Assembly (NCBI GenBank): GCA_029582155.1
Contig: CM055901.1
Coordinates: 51,403,206 to 51,467,205 of the forward strand
Source of the DNA: Panopea generosa
Lineage: Eukaryota > Mollusca > Bivalvia > Adapedonta > Hiatellidae
Direction: 5' to 3'
Length of the DNA: 64,000 nucleotides
Under the pieces are notes generated by a model. The model searched no databases. It saw only the letters and a program-made list of their open reading frames with translations, and was not told the origin of the DNA. Shown piece after piece: positions 13,458 through 26,099 of this stretch. Position numbers and translations under genes: made by a program. Numbering within the stretch: the first letter of the stretch is position 1; every line of letters begins with the position of its first letter.

Positions 13458-13612
13458 TAATACAGTCAAACCTGCGCAAGAGGACACCTCTATTAAGCAG
13501 CCATTTGTTTTAAGCAGCTATATTTGTTATTTGTTATTTTTTATATTCGTAGCAATTTCACTTGTATTAAGCCACAACCTGTCTTAAAACACCCTTGACC
13601 GACAGACAGGTT
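13458..13612 (+). mobile_element. One end of a pogo/Tigger-like DNA element
   Basis: Tacagtcaaacctgcgcaag followed by aggacacctctattaagcag is the typical start of pogo/Tigger-type terminal repeats (TA then CAGTCAAACCT). A few internal motifs follow (taagccacaacctgtcttaa). A convincing matching right end is not visible, so this is likely a truncated or decayed copy. Confidence 0.5.
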
Positions 13613-13691
13613 AAAATGTATTGTATAAAATGTATTGTATAAAAAAAATCATCATATCAAATAACTCATAGTCAATCCACAATTCGCTCAC

Positions 13692-13862
13692 CTACAACAG
13701 TCTTCTCTATCTTTTCGCTCTTCTTTTTCCGTATCCATTTCCATGGCTTGAATATTTTACCTATGGCAGAAAATTTGGATTTCCTTTCTGGCGGAGGAGT
13801 GGCTGCAGCCGAGCTATTGTTTCCCATTGAACTAGATTTTAGGTCACCATTTTTCTTCTTGT
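13692..13862 (-). CDS. Phactr: PHACTR family (phosphatase and actin regulator), internal coding exon with the N-terminal basic block
   Basis: PHACTR proteins bind G-actin through RPEL motifs and protein phosphatase 1 through the C-terminus, linking actin state to PP1 targeting. This 171-bp exon has acceptor acactttcag at 13863-13872 and donor GTAG|gtgagc at 13691, with both introns in phase 1. It encodes 56 whole codons: a [11 protein letters not shown]-type polar lead, TPPPERK, then [15 protein letters not shown], one extra Ile, RKKKSEK and IEKTVV. The KFxxxGxIFKPWKW-RKKKSEK block is the family signature just before the first RPEL (human PHACTR1 reads SKFANLGRIFKPWKW). The basic run matches the region assigned nuclear import function in PHACTR1. 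The next exon should begin near LERKIS but is not in the window. The in-frame ATG at 13893 lies in the intron, so it is not the real start. Confidence 0.92.
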
Positions 13863-14029
13863 CTGAAAGTGTAAAAGTATCAATACAAGACATTGACCAC
13901 TAAGTAATCATTTCAATTGTTATGAATGAATCTATACATGTCAAGACAATTGAACTACAAATCACATTGATCAGGGAAGATTATAATCCTATGCTTTGTT
14001 TGTAATGAACGTTTTATCTATGAATAAGG

Positions 14030-14222
14030 CCATTATTAATTAATTGCTAGATTATCATCCAATTTTTTCTTAAAAACAGGGAGGGCGGGAGGGCGGGAGG
14101 ATTTTTTATTTATTTTGATTTTGATTTTTTTTATGTTATTTTTTTATGACATAAAAAGGGTCGGGATGGCATGAAAATTAGGGGGCAGCGGGGATGATAA
14201 TCTAGCAATTAATTTATTATGA
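14030..14222. mobile_element. MITE with ~25-bp inverted ends
   Basis: The left end near 14036-14060 reads taattaattgctagattatc. The right end near 14192-14216 reads ggatgataatctagcaatta. These are matching inverted repeats around a G-rich then T-rich core (gggagggcgggagggcggg; agggggcagcgggg). A second copy lacking the left end lies at 48125-48255, and its right end extends the terminal repeat to aggccat. Confidence 0.8.
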
Positions 14223-14301
14223 ACTAATATAGGGTTTTACTGAATAAAGGATTTTCATTGTAGAGTTGCAGTTTCAAAATAACATGGCAATTACTGAGGC
14301 T

Positions 14302-17092
14302 TGGTATGTATGGTGCCTGTAAGGAGTTTGGTATGTATGGTGCCTGCTCCAATTTTGTATGTATGGTGCCTGTTAGGAGTTTGGTATGTATGGTGCCTGT
14401 TAGGAGTTTGGTATGTATGGTGCCTGCTCCAATTTTGTATGTATGGTGCTTGTTAGGAGTTTGGTATGTATGGTGCCTGTTAGGAGTTTGTATGTTTGGT
14501 GCCTGTTAGGAGTTTGGTATGTATGGTGCCTGCTCCAATTTTGTATGTATGGTGCTTGTTAGGAGTTTGGTATGTATGGTGCCTGTTAGGAATTTTGTAT
14601 GTATGGTGCCTGCTCCAATTTTGTATGTATGGTGCTTGTTAGGAGTTTGGTATGTATGGTGCCTGTTAGGAGTTTGTACGTTTGGTGCCTGTTATGAGTT
14701 TGGTATGTATGGTGCCTGCTCCAATTTTGTATGTATGGTGCTTGTGAGGAGTTTGGTATGTATGGTGCCTGTTAGGAGTTTAGTATGTATGGTGCCTGTT
14801 AGGAGTCTGGTATGTATGGTGCCTGCTCCAATTTTGTATGTATGGTGCTTGTTAGGAGTTTGGTATGTATGGTGCCTGTTAGGAGTTTGTATGTTTGGTG
14901 CCTGTTAGGAGTTTGGTATGTATGGTGCCTGCTCCAATTTTGTATGTATGGTGCTTGTTAGGAGTTTGGTATGTATGGTGCCTGTTAGGAGTTTGTATGT
15001 TTGGTGCTTGCTAGGAGTTTGGTATGTATGGTGCTTGTTAGGAGTTTGGTATGTATGGTGCCTGTTAGGAGTTTGGTATGTATGGTGCCTGTTTGGAGTT
15101 TGGTATGTATGGTGCTTGTTAGGAGTTTGTATGTATGGTGCCTGTTAGGAGTATGGTATGTATGGTGCCTGTTAGGAGTTTGGTATGTATGGTGCTTGTT
15201 AGGAGTTTGGTATGTATGGTGCCTGTTAGGAGTTTGGTATGTATGGTGCCTGTTAGGAGTTTGTATGTTTGGTGCCTGTTAGGAGTTTGGTATGTATGGC
15301 ACATGATAGGAGTTGGTATGTATGGTGCTTATAAGAAGTGTATATGTATGGTGCTTGTTAGGAGTTTGGTATGTATGGTACTTATTAGGAATTTGGTATG
15401 TATCATGCTTGTTAGGAGTTTGTATGTATGGTGCTAGTAAAGAGATTGGTATGTATGGTGCCTGTTAGGAGTTTGTATGTATGGTGCTTGTTAAGAGATT
15501 GGTATGTATGGTGCTTGTTAGGAGTTTGTATGTATGGTACTTGTTAGGAGTTTGGTATGTATGGTGTTTGCTAGGAGTTTGGTATGTTTGGTGCTTGTTA
15601 GGAGTGTGTATGTATGGTGCTTGTTAGGAGTTTGGTATGTATAGTGCTTGTTATGAGTTTGGTATGTATGGTGCCTGTTAGGAGTTTGATATGTATGGTG
15701 ATTGTAAGGAATTTGTATGTATGGTGCTTGTAAGATGTTTGGTATGCATGGTAATTGTTAGGAGATTGTATGTATGGTGCTTGTTAGAAGTTTGGTATGT
15801 ATGGTGTTTGTTAGGAGTATGTATGTATGGTGCTTGTTTGGAGTTTGGTATGTATGGTGCTTGTTAGGAGTGGGAATGTATGGTGCCTGTTAGGAGTTTG
15901 GTATGTATGGTGCTTGTTAGGAGTTTGTATGTATGGTGCTTGTTAGGACTTCGGTATGCATGGTACTTGTTAGGAGTTTGTATGTATGGTGCTTGTTAAG
16001 AGTTTGTTTGTATTGTGCCTGTTAGGAGTTTGTATGTATGGTGCTTGTAGAAGTTTGTATGTATGGTGCTTGTAAGGAGTTTGGTATGTATGGTGTTTGT
16101 TCGGAGTTTGGTAGTATGGATGGTGCTTGCTAGGAGTTTGGTATGTATGGTGCTTGTTAGGAGTTTGTATGTATGGTGCCTGTTAGGAGTTTGGTATGTA
16201 TGGTGCTTGTAGAAGTTTGTATGTATGGTGCTTGTAAGGAGTTTGGTATGTATGGTGTTTGTTCGGAGTTTGGTAGTATGGATGGTGCTTGCTAGGAGTT
16301 TGGTATGTATGGTGCTTGTTAGGAGTTTGTATGTATGGTGCCTGTTAGGAGTTTGGTATGTATGGTGCTTGTTAGGAGTTTAGTATGTATGGTGCTTGTT
16401 AGGAGTTTGGTATGTTTGGTGCTTGTTAAGAGTTTGGTATGTTTGGTGCTTGTTAGGAGTTTAGTATGTATGGTGCCTGTTAGGAGTTTGGTATGTATGG
16501 TGCTTGTTAAGAGTTTGGTATAAATGGTGCTTGTTAGGAGTTTGTATGTATGGTGCCTGTTAGGAGTTTGGTATGTATGGTGCTTGTTAAGAGTTTGGTA
16601 TATATGGTGCTTGTTAGGAGTTTGTATGTGTGGTGCATGTTAGGAGTTTGGTATGTATGGTGCTTGGATTGAGTTTGTATGTATGGTGCTTGTTAGGAGT
16701 ATGGTATGTATGGTGCCTGTTAAGAGTTTAGTATGTATAGTGCTTGTTAGGAGTTTGGTATGTATGGTGCTTGTTAAGAGTTTGGTATAAATGGTGCTTG
16801 TTAGGGGTTTAGTATGTATGGTGCTTGTTAGGAGTTTGTATGTGTGGTGCCTGTTAGGAGTTTGGTATGTATGGTGCTTGGATGGAGTTTGTATGTATGG
16901 TGCTTGTTAAGAGTTTGGTATGTATGGTGCTTGTTAGGAGTTTAGTATGTATAGTGCTTGTTAGGAGTTTGGTATGTATGGTGCTTGTTAAGAGTTTGGT
17001 ATAAATGGTGCTTGTTAGGGGTTTAGTATGTATGGTGCTTGTTAGGAGTTTGGTATAAATGGTGCATGTTAGGAGTTTGGTATGTATGGTGC
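14302..17092. repeat. 2.8-kb minisatellite, 27-bp unit
   Basis: About 100 units of ggtatgtatggtgcctgtta plus ggagttt (27 bp) run here, with many 26-bp units lacking one G. The first 700 bp alternate with a gctccaattttgtatgtatg variant in a higher-order pattern. Further right, blocks repeat at about 163 bp (near 16045 and 16208, sharing ttgttcggagtttggtagta) and about 215 bp (near 16785 and 17000, sharing ttaggggtttagtatgtatg). The short open frames here are products of the 9-codon period. Confidence 0.97.
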
Positions 17093-19429
17093 TAACTGAC
17101 ATGTTAAACAATCTTTCCACATGACATATCATCACCATGTCATCACAACGTGGATATGCCTGCATGTGTCTGCTCCAGTCAGTGATACATGTGCTGTCAA
17201 ACTGAAGTACCACGTCACAGATACATAAAGCAGTCATATTATACAGTAGAACTTCAATGGCTCGGACCAGATCGGACTGTACAAAATAGTTGATTAAGGG
17301 TTGATGGATCCAAGTATTGTTCAATATTGGCCAGAACCAGATAATATTATTAAAGTGGTTCACGCTATATGTCATGTTCCAGTCATCTACTTCATCTACT
17401 GTATATAACCAGATGTTACAATCTTGTAATCTTGTAACATCATTTTGTATGTGTTTTTAACAACATGACACTTTTTGGTACAATAGAAAGTTGTTCCAGC
17501 AGCTAGGGATAGAGCCATTGACAAAAATAAAACATACTGATTTTTTCATCCTTATTGCAGTACGTTTTTTGCAATTGTTCTTTATCATACTTAATATCAT
17601 ATTTAATAATATTTGATTTGACTCAATTTAGCCTGAGAGTAACTCACTGCCAGATATGGGTCTGCACTGTGTGACTCCCAGTGAGTCAATCTTATTTTAC
17701 ACCCCTCATAACTAATAATGGGGAAGATCCACAACAAGTATGGAAGAGTTCATCACAGAAATTCAGTAAACGTTGTAAAGGACAAAATGCTCGGTCAACA
17801 AGCATAAATAATGTGTTTTAACATTCAAATGTCAAAGGAATGATTTAAATACCACAATAAAGAGCATGGAGACTATTAATATGGGGATAGGCTGCATGCT
17901 TTAGTAATTTTAGAATATTTGTGTAAATGTTTTCTTTCCAATTCAAATACAGGAACAATAAAAGCTACCAGTTATCATAATAAACAGAATAATATTGCCA
18001 AAACAGACAGATCAAGGCGTCAAACAGTCAAGGTCAATAACTATTCTTAAAGTTAATTTATTGTGAACTGGCAAGATTAAAGGGAATTTATCCAGATTTT
18101 TTTAAAATTAACTCAAAACATTTTTTTCCTAAATTATAAAGCCTATATATTGAATACACCCACTGACCCCATATTATCAAACGATATCTATTGAAACATA
18201 CCAAAATAATATGTTGAAAAGGGATTCACTACTAAGTACAAAGGTTAGACTAAAATAGATTTCTTGTTGCTGTCTATTTCTAGAATGGGGATTTGGTTTT
18301 AAGTTTACCGTTCCAATTAAAATATCAATTTGTCATGCTTTGCTTGATTTAACATACGAAACCATTCGGATTTTATTAATTAATGATAATGAGATGCTTT
18401 TTATACATTTTAATAATTATTTTATTTTTTTAAGGATATTTATAGCGTTTTTTCCCCGAATATACTCCCTTTAAATTCTATTAAGGACGATTGCTATAGG
18501 TTTTCATGCACATCAACTAAGTGCACAAACGGAAGCAATTTTGTTGAGAGCTGCCAGAGTCACATACCGCTTTACTACAACTGACCCTTTTCTGATGGCA
18601 TACTTATTTACGGATACGCCTATAATTGGGCTCTTATACTGTGTTCAATATATGAAATATGCATACTGGAATAAAATAATTGTTTATAGCAATTTAACCT
18701 GAATATGAAATACAATAGAAATCTTAATATCTATACATTTATGCTCAATTAGCATAAAAACGTCAATTTTGCAACTGCAGTTTATTTAACAATGGCATAC
18801 TTTAAGAGCTATTTTTTTTCTTCAAATTACTCAATAAAGCATAGTTTTTATTTTGGTTGTCATTAGTACATGTATTAGAGAGTATTTTGTGAAGTTTTAA
18901 GCAAATTGATCCTTACACTATATCAAAACATTAAAAAAAATCTATATTTTTAATACAAAATTGATGATCTGCCTAAATGATTTTGTTTTTAAAACCCCTA
19001 AACAGTTAAATTCAAGCTTATAATTACCATATTCTTAAATACTAACATTAAATAAATGCAACTGCATATATGTTAAGTTTTATATAAAAATTAGATGTAA
19101 ACAATTTTAAATATTTTTTTCGTACTACTTGTTAAATCTACATTATTTCGTCAACTTTCAAGGACAGGTGTTTATGAGGAGGTAAAAGCAAAAAATCTGT
19201 ATGTTATTAAACATGTGTTTTTTATTTCTGATATTGCATCAACATACATTAAACTTAATACTGGGAAGTTGCATCAAATTCTATCCATAGGAAAAATGTG
19301 ATAAAAACTATAGTAGTTGTCTTTAATTAACCTGCTGTTTGCTGAAAACCTTCAGTATACCTCCATCTTTGGTGTTTGGTATCCTTCCATTGTTTACTAT
19401 GAAGACGTTTCTTAAAATTTTACTGACAG
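17093..19429. other. 2.3-kb AT-rich stretch with no recognised feature
   Basis: I find no repeat array, tRNA-like head, inverted ends or coding-like frame. The minus-strand open frame covering 16854-17375 runs from unique sequence into the 27-bp array and has no family resemblance. Confidence 0.45.
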
Positions 19430-20890
19430 CTAAAACATGTAAACCCTGTAAAGACTGGACTATAAAAACATGTAAACCTGTAAAGACTGGACTATAAAAA
19501 CATGTAAACTCTGTTAAGACTGGGCTAAAACATGTAAACCCTGTAAAGACTGGGCTAAAACATGTAAACCCTGTAAAGACTGGGCTAAAACATGTAAACC
19601 CTGTAAAGACTGGGCTTAAACATGAAACCCTGTAAAGACTGGGCTAAAACATGAAACCCTGTAAAGACTGGGCTAAAACATGAAACCCTGTAAAGACTGG
19701 GTTAAAACATGTAAACCCTGTAAAGACTGGGCTAAAACATGAAACCCTGTAAAGACTGGGCTAAAACATGAAACCCTGTAAAGACTGGGCTAAAACATGA
19801 AACCCTGTAAAGACTGGGTTAAAACATGTAAACCCTGTAAAGACTGGGTTAAAACATGTAAACCCTGTAAAGACTGGGCTAAAACATGTTAACCCTGTAA
19901 AGACTGGGCTAAAACATGTAAACCCTGTAAAGACTGAGCTAAAACATGTTAACCCTGTAAAGACTGGGCTAAAACATGAAACCCTGTAAAGACTGGGCTA
20001 AAACATGTTAACCCTGTAAAGACTGGGCTAAAACATGTTAACCCTGTAAAGACTGGGCTAAAACATGTAAACCCTGTAAAGACTGGGCTAAAACATGTTA
20101 ACCCTGTAAAGACTGGGCTAAAACATGAAACCCTGTAAAGACTGGGCTAAAACATGTTAACCCTGTAAAGACTGGGCTAAAACATGTTAACCCTGTAAAG
20201 ACTGGGCTAAACATGAAACCCTGTAAAGACTGGGCTAAAACATGTTAACCCTGTAAAGACTGGGCTAAAACATGAAACCCTGTAAAGACTGGGCTAAAAC
20301 ATGTTAACCCTGTAAAGACTGGGCTAAAACATGTTAACCCTGTAAAGACTGGTTTAAAACATGTAAACCCTGTAAAGACTGGGTTAAAACATGTAAACCC
20401 TGTAAAGACTGGGCTAAAACATGTTAACCCTGTAAAGACTGGGCTAAAACATGTAAACCCTGTAAAGACTGGGCTAAAACATGTAAACCCTGTAAAGACT
20501 GGGCTAAAACATGTTAACCCTGTAAAGACTGGGCTAAAACATGAAACCCTGTAAAGACTGGGCTAAAACATGTTAACCCTGTAAAGACTGGGCTAAAACA
20601 TGAAACCCTGTAAAGACTGGGCTAAAACATGTTAACCCTGTAAAGACTGGGCTAAAACATGTTAACCCTGTAAAGACTGGGCTAAAACATGAAACCCTGT
20701 AAAGACTGGGCTAAAACATGTTAACCCTGTAAAGACTGGGCTAAAACATGTTAACCCTGTAAAGACTGGGCTAAAACATGAAACCCTGTAAAGACTGGGC
20801 TAAAACATGTTAACTCTGTAAAGACTGGGCTAAAACATGTTAACCCTGTAAAGACTGGGCTAAAACATGTAAACCCTGTAAAGACTGGGG
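19430..20890. repeat. 1.46-kb minisatellite, 30-bp unit (29-bp variant)
   Basis: About 49 units of ctaaaacatgtaaaccctgt plus aaagactggg run here. Three variants are interspersed: atgtaaacc and atgttaacc (30 bp) and atgaaacc (29 bp). The units are otherwise almost identical, which points to recent expansion. The 29-bp units break any reading frame. Confidence 0.98.
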
Positions 20891-21135
20891 ATAGCCTAAT
20901 CTTGGGTTACAGTAATAGCAAACCAACATGAAAAATGAAAGTCAATAACAGTTCATACTCCATATAAATCATATAGAAGGGATGTTGGTAAAAACCTAAT
21001 TATAAGACCAACAAAGTAGACCCTGAGCTGACTAATCATTACTAAGATGCTGAGTAAAATATAACTGGCAAAGGCCAATATAAATTCATATTGGAATCAT
21101 TGCAAAGTCTCAAAATAATGAGTAAACCTTTTTAT

Positions 21136-21416
21136 TGATTGATTGAATATTTAGTGTCATTTTTATGCCATCCAGGGCTGACAGATGATCAGTTAACCTA
21201 ACCACTGTTTCCTGGGATTAACCAGTATTTGAGCACACCCCATCTCCGCAAGTAACTGATAACTTTCCCACTTGAATCAGTGGTGAGAGACGAATGATAA
21301 TTAGACACAATGTCATATATCAATCATCAAGGGGATTGTTGCTAGGCTGGGGATTCTAACTGACGACCCCTGGATTGATAGTCAGACGTGTAACTGACTG
21401 AGCTAATCGGACCCAG
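21136..21416 (-). mobile_element. tRNA-derived SINE (family B)
   Basis: A gattgattgattgaatatt tail lies at the left. At the right, the reverse complement is a tRNA-like head: gattagctcagtcagttaca, then atccaggggtcgtcagttag. Related partial copies are at 44072-44240, 12985-13065 and 10906-11085. Confidence 0.75.
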
Positions 21417-21647
21417 CTTTGTATGTATTGAACTTGAAGACTGTGGACTGTCAGAGAACCAACAACATTGGTTGCTTAACAACAATTATATTACATAAAA
21501 AACTTCTACTATAACCAGAAGTAGAAATTAGACATTAAGTGTCATATTGGTCCAGTTTTTTTTTCTTTTGGCCCTGTTTATGTAATAATTTCTACTATGA
21601 TTTTATAGGCTATAAATTATAGATTAAATTAATGAATTAATATATAG

Positions 21648-21950
21648 TAGGTGTGTTATAGTATGGTGTTTAGCATTGCTTTCAACAATTTTTCAGTCAT
21701 ATCACGACAGTGTTTACTTCAGACAGTATTCTGAGCGCTGCCACACCGGAGTATCATGCCGCAGACACATGGCATGATACCCTATTCTGTGAGTCACATT
21801 AAACTAATATCGGTTCGACAAGACATAGAACTATTCTCTAAATGCAGAGCGCCAAGCAAGCAAGCTTCTAGTATCATCGTCAGGGGAGTGAACCCGCAAC
21901 CTTCTACATGTGAGGCAGATGCTCTACCATTAGACCACTGCTGTAGTTAA
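21648..21950 (-). mobile_element. tRNA-derived SINE (family A), diverged
   Basis: Reversed, it has a tRNA-like head (tctaatggtagagcatctgc, gggttcactcccc) and the family body. It ends in the conserved gactgaaaaattgttgaaag and a caccatac tail. The body resembles the widespread bivalve SINEs grouped as MetaSINE-like; that assignment is tentative. A 64-codon plus-strand open frame inside it is incidental. Confidence 0.8.
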
Positions 21951-22405
21951 AATTTAAATTCATAACCATATGTATTATATTCTACTGTATTTGTTAAACA
22001 TTGAAAAAAACAAAAACAACTTTTCAGACTTCTGTAACACTCCCAAGCACTGGTAACTGTTCTCATTTTCTTCTCTTTAGTCAATTAGAGTTAAACATAA
22101 AAAATGTCACATACCATATTTGAGCAAAAGTATTTCTATCCACAAATTCCCACATGAGTATAAAGAAAGTCAGCCACTAACCACTACAAGCACACAGACA
22201 ATATATGCACACAGACATCTGATAATTGCTTGAATAGTTCATACATATAGAATTACCGAAACTTGATCACGCTCCCCTCTATATAACACTATAGCTTACT
22301 ACACCTAAATTTCAACTATTAAGGATGCATACAACCTGTGTATCAAATAAATGTAAATTGTTTTGGCACTTGTCAGTTTGCATTTAAGAACATTATATTT
22401 ATTTA

Positions 22406-22692
22406 AGTTGCTGTATGGTGTTTAGCGTCGTTTTTAACAATTTTTCAGTCATTTTGCGATGGTGTCTACTTCAGACAGTATTGTAAGCACTGTCACACTG
22501 GAGTATCATGCCGCAGATACATGGTATGATACCCCAACCAGTCACATTATACTGACACCGGACCGACCAGACCTAGAACTCTCCTCTAAATGCTGAGTGT
22601 CAAGCGAGGAAACTTCTAGTACCATTTTTAAAGTCTTTGGTATGACCCGGCCTGGGATTGAACCAACAACCTTCCGCATGCGGATGCTCTTA
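22406..22692 (-). mobile_element. tRNA-derived SINE (family A), truncated in the tRNA head
   Basis: It reads tatggtgtttagcgtcgttt, tttttcagtcattttgcgat, ggtatgataccccaaccagt and gtctttggtatgacccggcc as in the full copy at 54324-54638 on the other strand. It stops within the anticodon region of the tRNA-like head. Confidence 0.85.
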
Positions 22693-22810
22693 TATTTATT
22701 TCAATAAATTCCCATATATCAATTATCATTCTGTATATGAAATCTACAAAGAAAGATGGAAGTCCATATGAAGATGGTACTGTTTTATTTTCTGCTCGTA
22801 CATAAAAAGT

Positions 22811-23809
22811 TGTAGACAGAATGTGTGAGCAGAAAACAGTACCAAGTTAAATAGACTACAACGGTGGAGAAAGAATATGTGAGCAGAAAACAGTACCAAG
22901 TTAAATAGACTACAACGATGGAGAAAGAATATGTGAGCAGAAAACTGTACCAAGATTAATAGACTACAACGATGGAGAAAGAATATGTGAGCAGAAAACA
23001 GTACCAAGATAAATAGACTACAACAATGGAGAAAGAATATGTGAGCAGAAAACAGTACCAAATTGCATGTACTATAAAGATAGAAGAAAGAATGTGTGAA
23101 CAGAAAACAGTACCATGTTACATGGAGAAAGAATGTGTACCAAATTGCATGTACTACAAAGATGGAGACAGAATGTGTGAGCAGAAAATAGGACTATGTT
23201 ACATTACTACAATAATGGAGACAGAATAAGGGAGCAGAGAACAGTACCATATTACATGTACTACAAAGATATAGACAGAATGTGTGAGCAGGAAACAGTA
23301 CCAAATTGCATGAACTATAAAGATGGAGACAGAATGTGTGAGCAGGAAACAGTACCAAATTGCATGAACTATAAAGATATAGACAGAATGTGTGAGCAGG
23401 AAACAGTACCAAATTGCATGAACTATAAAGATGGAGACCGAATGTGTGAGCAGATAACAGTACCCTGTTACATTGACTACAAAAATGGAGATGGAATGCA
23501 TAAGCAGAAAACACTACCATGTTACATTGACTTTAAAAATGGTAACAGAATGTGTGAGCAGAAAACAGTACAATGATACATGAACTACACAGATGGAGAC
23601 AGAATGTGTGATCAGAAAACAGTACCATGTTACATGGACTACACAGATGGAGACAGAATGTGTGAGTAGAAAACAGTACAATGATACATGGACTACACAG
23701 ATGGAGACGGAATGTGTGAGCAGAAAACAGTACAATGATACATGGACTAACAGATGGAGACAGAATGTGTGAGCAGAAAACAGTACAATGATACATGGAC
23801 TACAAGGAT
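22811..23809. repeat. 1.0-kb minisatellite, 54-bp unit
   Basis: About 18 units of gatggagacagaatgtgtga, gcagaaaacagtaccaagtt and acatggactacaaa run here. The 54-bp length (18 codons) leaves open frames on both strands (minus repeat of the VLFSAHTFCLHLCS type). There is no flanking coding context. At the left edge, 22757-22797 is a partial unit in inverted orientation (ggtactgttttattttctgc). Confidence 0.95.
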
Positions 23810-24861
23810 TAAAAAAAAGCACTAAGTGCGTTATATTTTTTATACCTGACTTGTGAACACCTTTGTGTTATCATATGCGTGTTAGAATACCATTAGGCAA
23901 TCCACACATAGTGGTTTGTTATTTGAATATTATTAAAGACTAAAGTGTTTGTGTCTTTGTTTAATATAATCAAATAAAACGATCTAAAATACTCATAATT
24001 ATGATACCAAACTTACTTTTATAGCCGTTAAGTATATGTTTCCATACATAAACTACACAACAAAGTATAAAGAACTAAACATAGGCTTACAGTCCATCCT
24101 TCTATCCCAGAGTAGAAAACGAGTTCGCATGCTTTACAGGGAAGTTTATTTTACAACTTTACATGTCTCTAATCCCACCCCCACAATAATAAACACTTGA
24201 GAATTTGAGACAAATTTAATATGATTAATGTTATGTACATTCAAGTTTATCTGTCACACATAAACATGAGTTGTTTTTTTTTTATTATGTAAAACAAAGT
24301 CTGCTATTTAAATACGCCCAACAACAAATAATAAAATTCTGAATTTGTCGTACAAGTACCCAAACTTCCTCCCACAAGTAGCCCCATTCAATGATATTAA
24401 AAAGTATAAATGGCATACAGGAAAATAACCATGATTGTTTTTATATCACAAGAGAAGTGAATGACCAATTCTGTAAGCAAATAACAATGAAGGTAAAACC
24501 ATTGACCAATCTTATAGAAAAAGCACAAATGATCCACATTGCCAAACCTTCTAATCCGAGTCATGCGAACCATGTTTTTGCCCTATAATCTGGAGAATAT
24601 GTCCTCCTGTCCATAAACCTTTCACCAAGTATTTGTCCATATTTTCATAGGACAATGACAAGCTTATGTACATACAAGGTAGATTATTCACGGATAAATA
24701 TGTGTGAATTACATTTGAGAAAAAATAAAAATATTTGACAATTTTTTTTTTTTTTTACAAAAATGAATTTCCTCATAGCGTTTTAAGTTTTATACTTTTT
24801 TTTTATTAGCTTTACAATTGCAAGGAAGCTCAGAAATTTATATGAATTCTAAGCTCTTGAA
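23810..24861. other. No recognised feature
   Basis: AT-rich sequence with poly-T runs (near 24740 and 24797). No element or coding-like frame is supported. Confidence 0.4.
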
Positions 24862-24990
24862 TTTGTTTCCTAGGTAGAACCAGTACTGTGTTGTTTTTGA
24901 CAGATCATCGGATGAAGCCTAGAATGGAACCTGCAACCTCTGGTGTATGCAGCAAACACTCTATCCGCTGCACTACCGCCTATTTTGTCA
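24862..24990 (-). mobile_element. tRNA-derived SINE (family C), partial
   Basis: Reversed, it reads ggtagtgcagcggatagagt, ctggtgtatgcagc-type sequence and a B-box-like gcaggttccattct. It then gives caaaaacaacacagtactgg, matching the copy at 592-779. Confidence 0.75.
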
Positions 24991-25095
24991 TGCCTCAAAT
25001 TGTCTACATTTTGAACATTACAGGAGCTTAAGTCACTTGTCTACACGGCCATTGACTAGTTTGTTTAAAAGTTATTATTTTTACATCGATTGTGA

Positions 25096-25260
25096 AACAA
25101 ATTATCACAACTTATACCAATCAGGCTCAAAGTCTTCCTGGATAGAACCAGTACTAACGAGTATGAATCCCTTCTCAGCCGCAGTCGCTGTGATGATTGG
25201 TAATGAACTTTGTTCTACGGTCATGACTCTGCCACCTGAATATGTAGAGAAGTAGTCAGT
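25096..25260. mobile_element. Composite SINE fragments (families C and B-like)
   Basis: Caacttataccaatcaggct and gatagaaccagtactaa match the SINE at 44295-44455. The right part, tgaatatgtagagaagtagt then cagtgactg, matches family B sequence reversed. Open frames on both strands here are incidental. Confidence 0.5.
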
Positions 25261-26099
25261 GACTGCTGTTACATAATTGAAACACTTCTGCAAAACACAA
25301 TTCAAACAAAACAAGCTAGAAATATTCTGAATCAAGCTCGACTCTTAGACGACATGGCTGCAGAGGACCATACACTATCTAAATATGTTCAGGAATATAT
25401 TTCAAAAACCAAGCATTTTTCGTAACTTGTACATTTCTGACATACAAGATCTCTGTCTCCATCTCTCTCTGTCTCACACTATATATTCAATGTTTCCTTG
25501 TATTAAAGTTTATGTTAATTATAACAGCTTGTTACATTCTACTTACTATTAAGGAATCAAATTTATATAAACTTTTATAGCTTTCTCTTGAATACTTATT
25601 CACTTGTCAACACTAAAAGTGCTGATATAAAACAAATTATGTTATCATGTTAAATGTACATATGATGTAAATAAAATATTGTTTAAACTCGAGCTAAAAT
25701 TGAAGAAATTACCCCTACCTCCTCAAGGAAAGGACTGGCCGAGAAGGTATTTTATCATCAGGTGCTGATATGGGTATACACTGTTTGTTCACTTTATCAC
25801 TGGTGTCAACAACAGTAGATTGATAATTCAGGGATGTCAAAAATGTACTGACAGGCATAAATATGCCACATTTATGTATACACTACAATCAGGTATAAAG
25901 TGAATATAATTATGCTTGTGTCAAAATGTGAACGTTAACATATACATGAAGCAAATTGATGGCAGAATAAACCGTTTATATATTGTTGTTTGATGATTTT
26001 ATATGTATATAATTTGTACTTCAACAGATATAGCTGAAGGTCAACCCTCTACTATTATCTCCCATTGACCAATCAAATGGATGGATGGATAGAATTAAC
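25261..26099. other. No recognised feature
   Basis: A short frame from an ATG at 25353 (MAAEDHTLSKYVQEY, then a stop soon after) has a good initiation context but no supporting splice donor. A polypyrimidine/CT-rich patch lies at 25445-25475. Nothing else stands out. Confidence 0.35.

Larger units (their letters stand above)
1..13691 (-). other. PHACTR-like gene, intron following the [14 protein letters not shown] exon (partial)
   Basis: The minus-strand donor (GTAG then gtgagc) at 13691 opens an intron that runs to the left edge without a further exon I can find. I looked for an RPEL-type segment (ERKIS...REEL) on the minus strand and saw none. The RPEL repeats and the PP1-binding C-terminus therefore probably lie outside the window. 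The stretch is occupied mainly by the 39-bp and ~100-bp tandem arrays and by SINE fragments. Confidence 0.6.

Noticed and set aside
13863-13893. ATG at 13893 as the start of the PHACTR-like protein
   Set aside because: It lies upstream of a clear acceptor (acactttcag) in intron sequence, and the family block begins only after the splice site.
16854-17375. 173-codon minus-strand frame
   Set aside because: Half is the 27-bp array reversed, and the unique half shows no family resemblance or splice support.
19430-20890. 30-bp direct repeats as a possible CRISPR-like array
   Set aside because: Units are contiguous with no unique spacers, and the setting is an animal intron.
22744-23822. Cys/His-rich minus-strand frames resembling zinc-finger repeats
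   Set aside because: They arise from the 54-bp unit. Cys and His spacing does not match any zinc-finger pattern and both strands are open.
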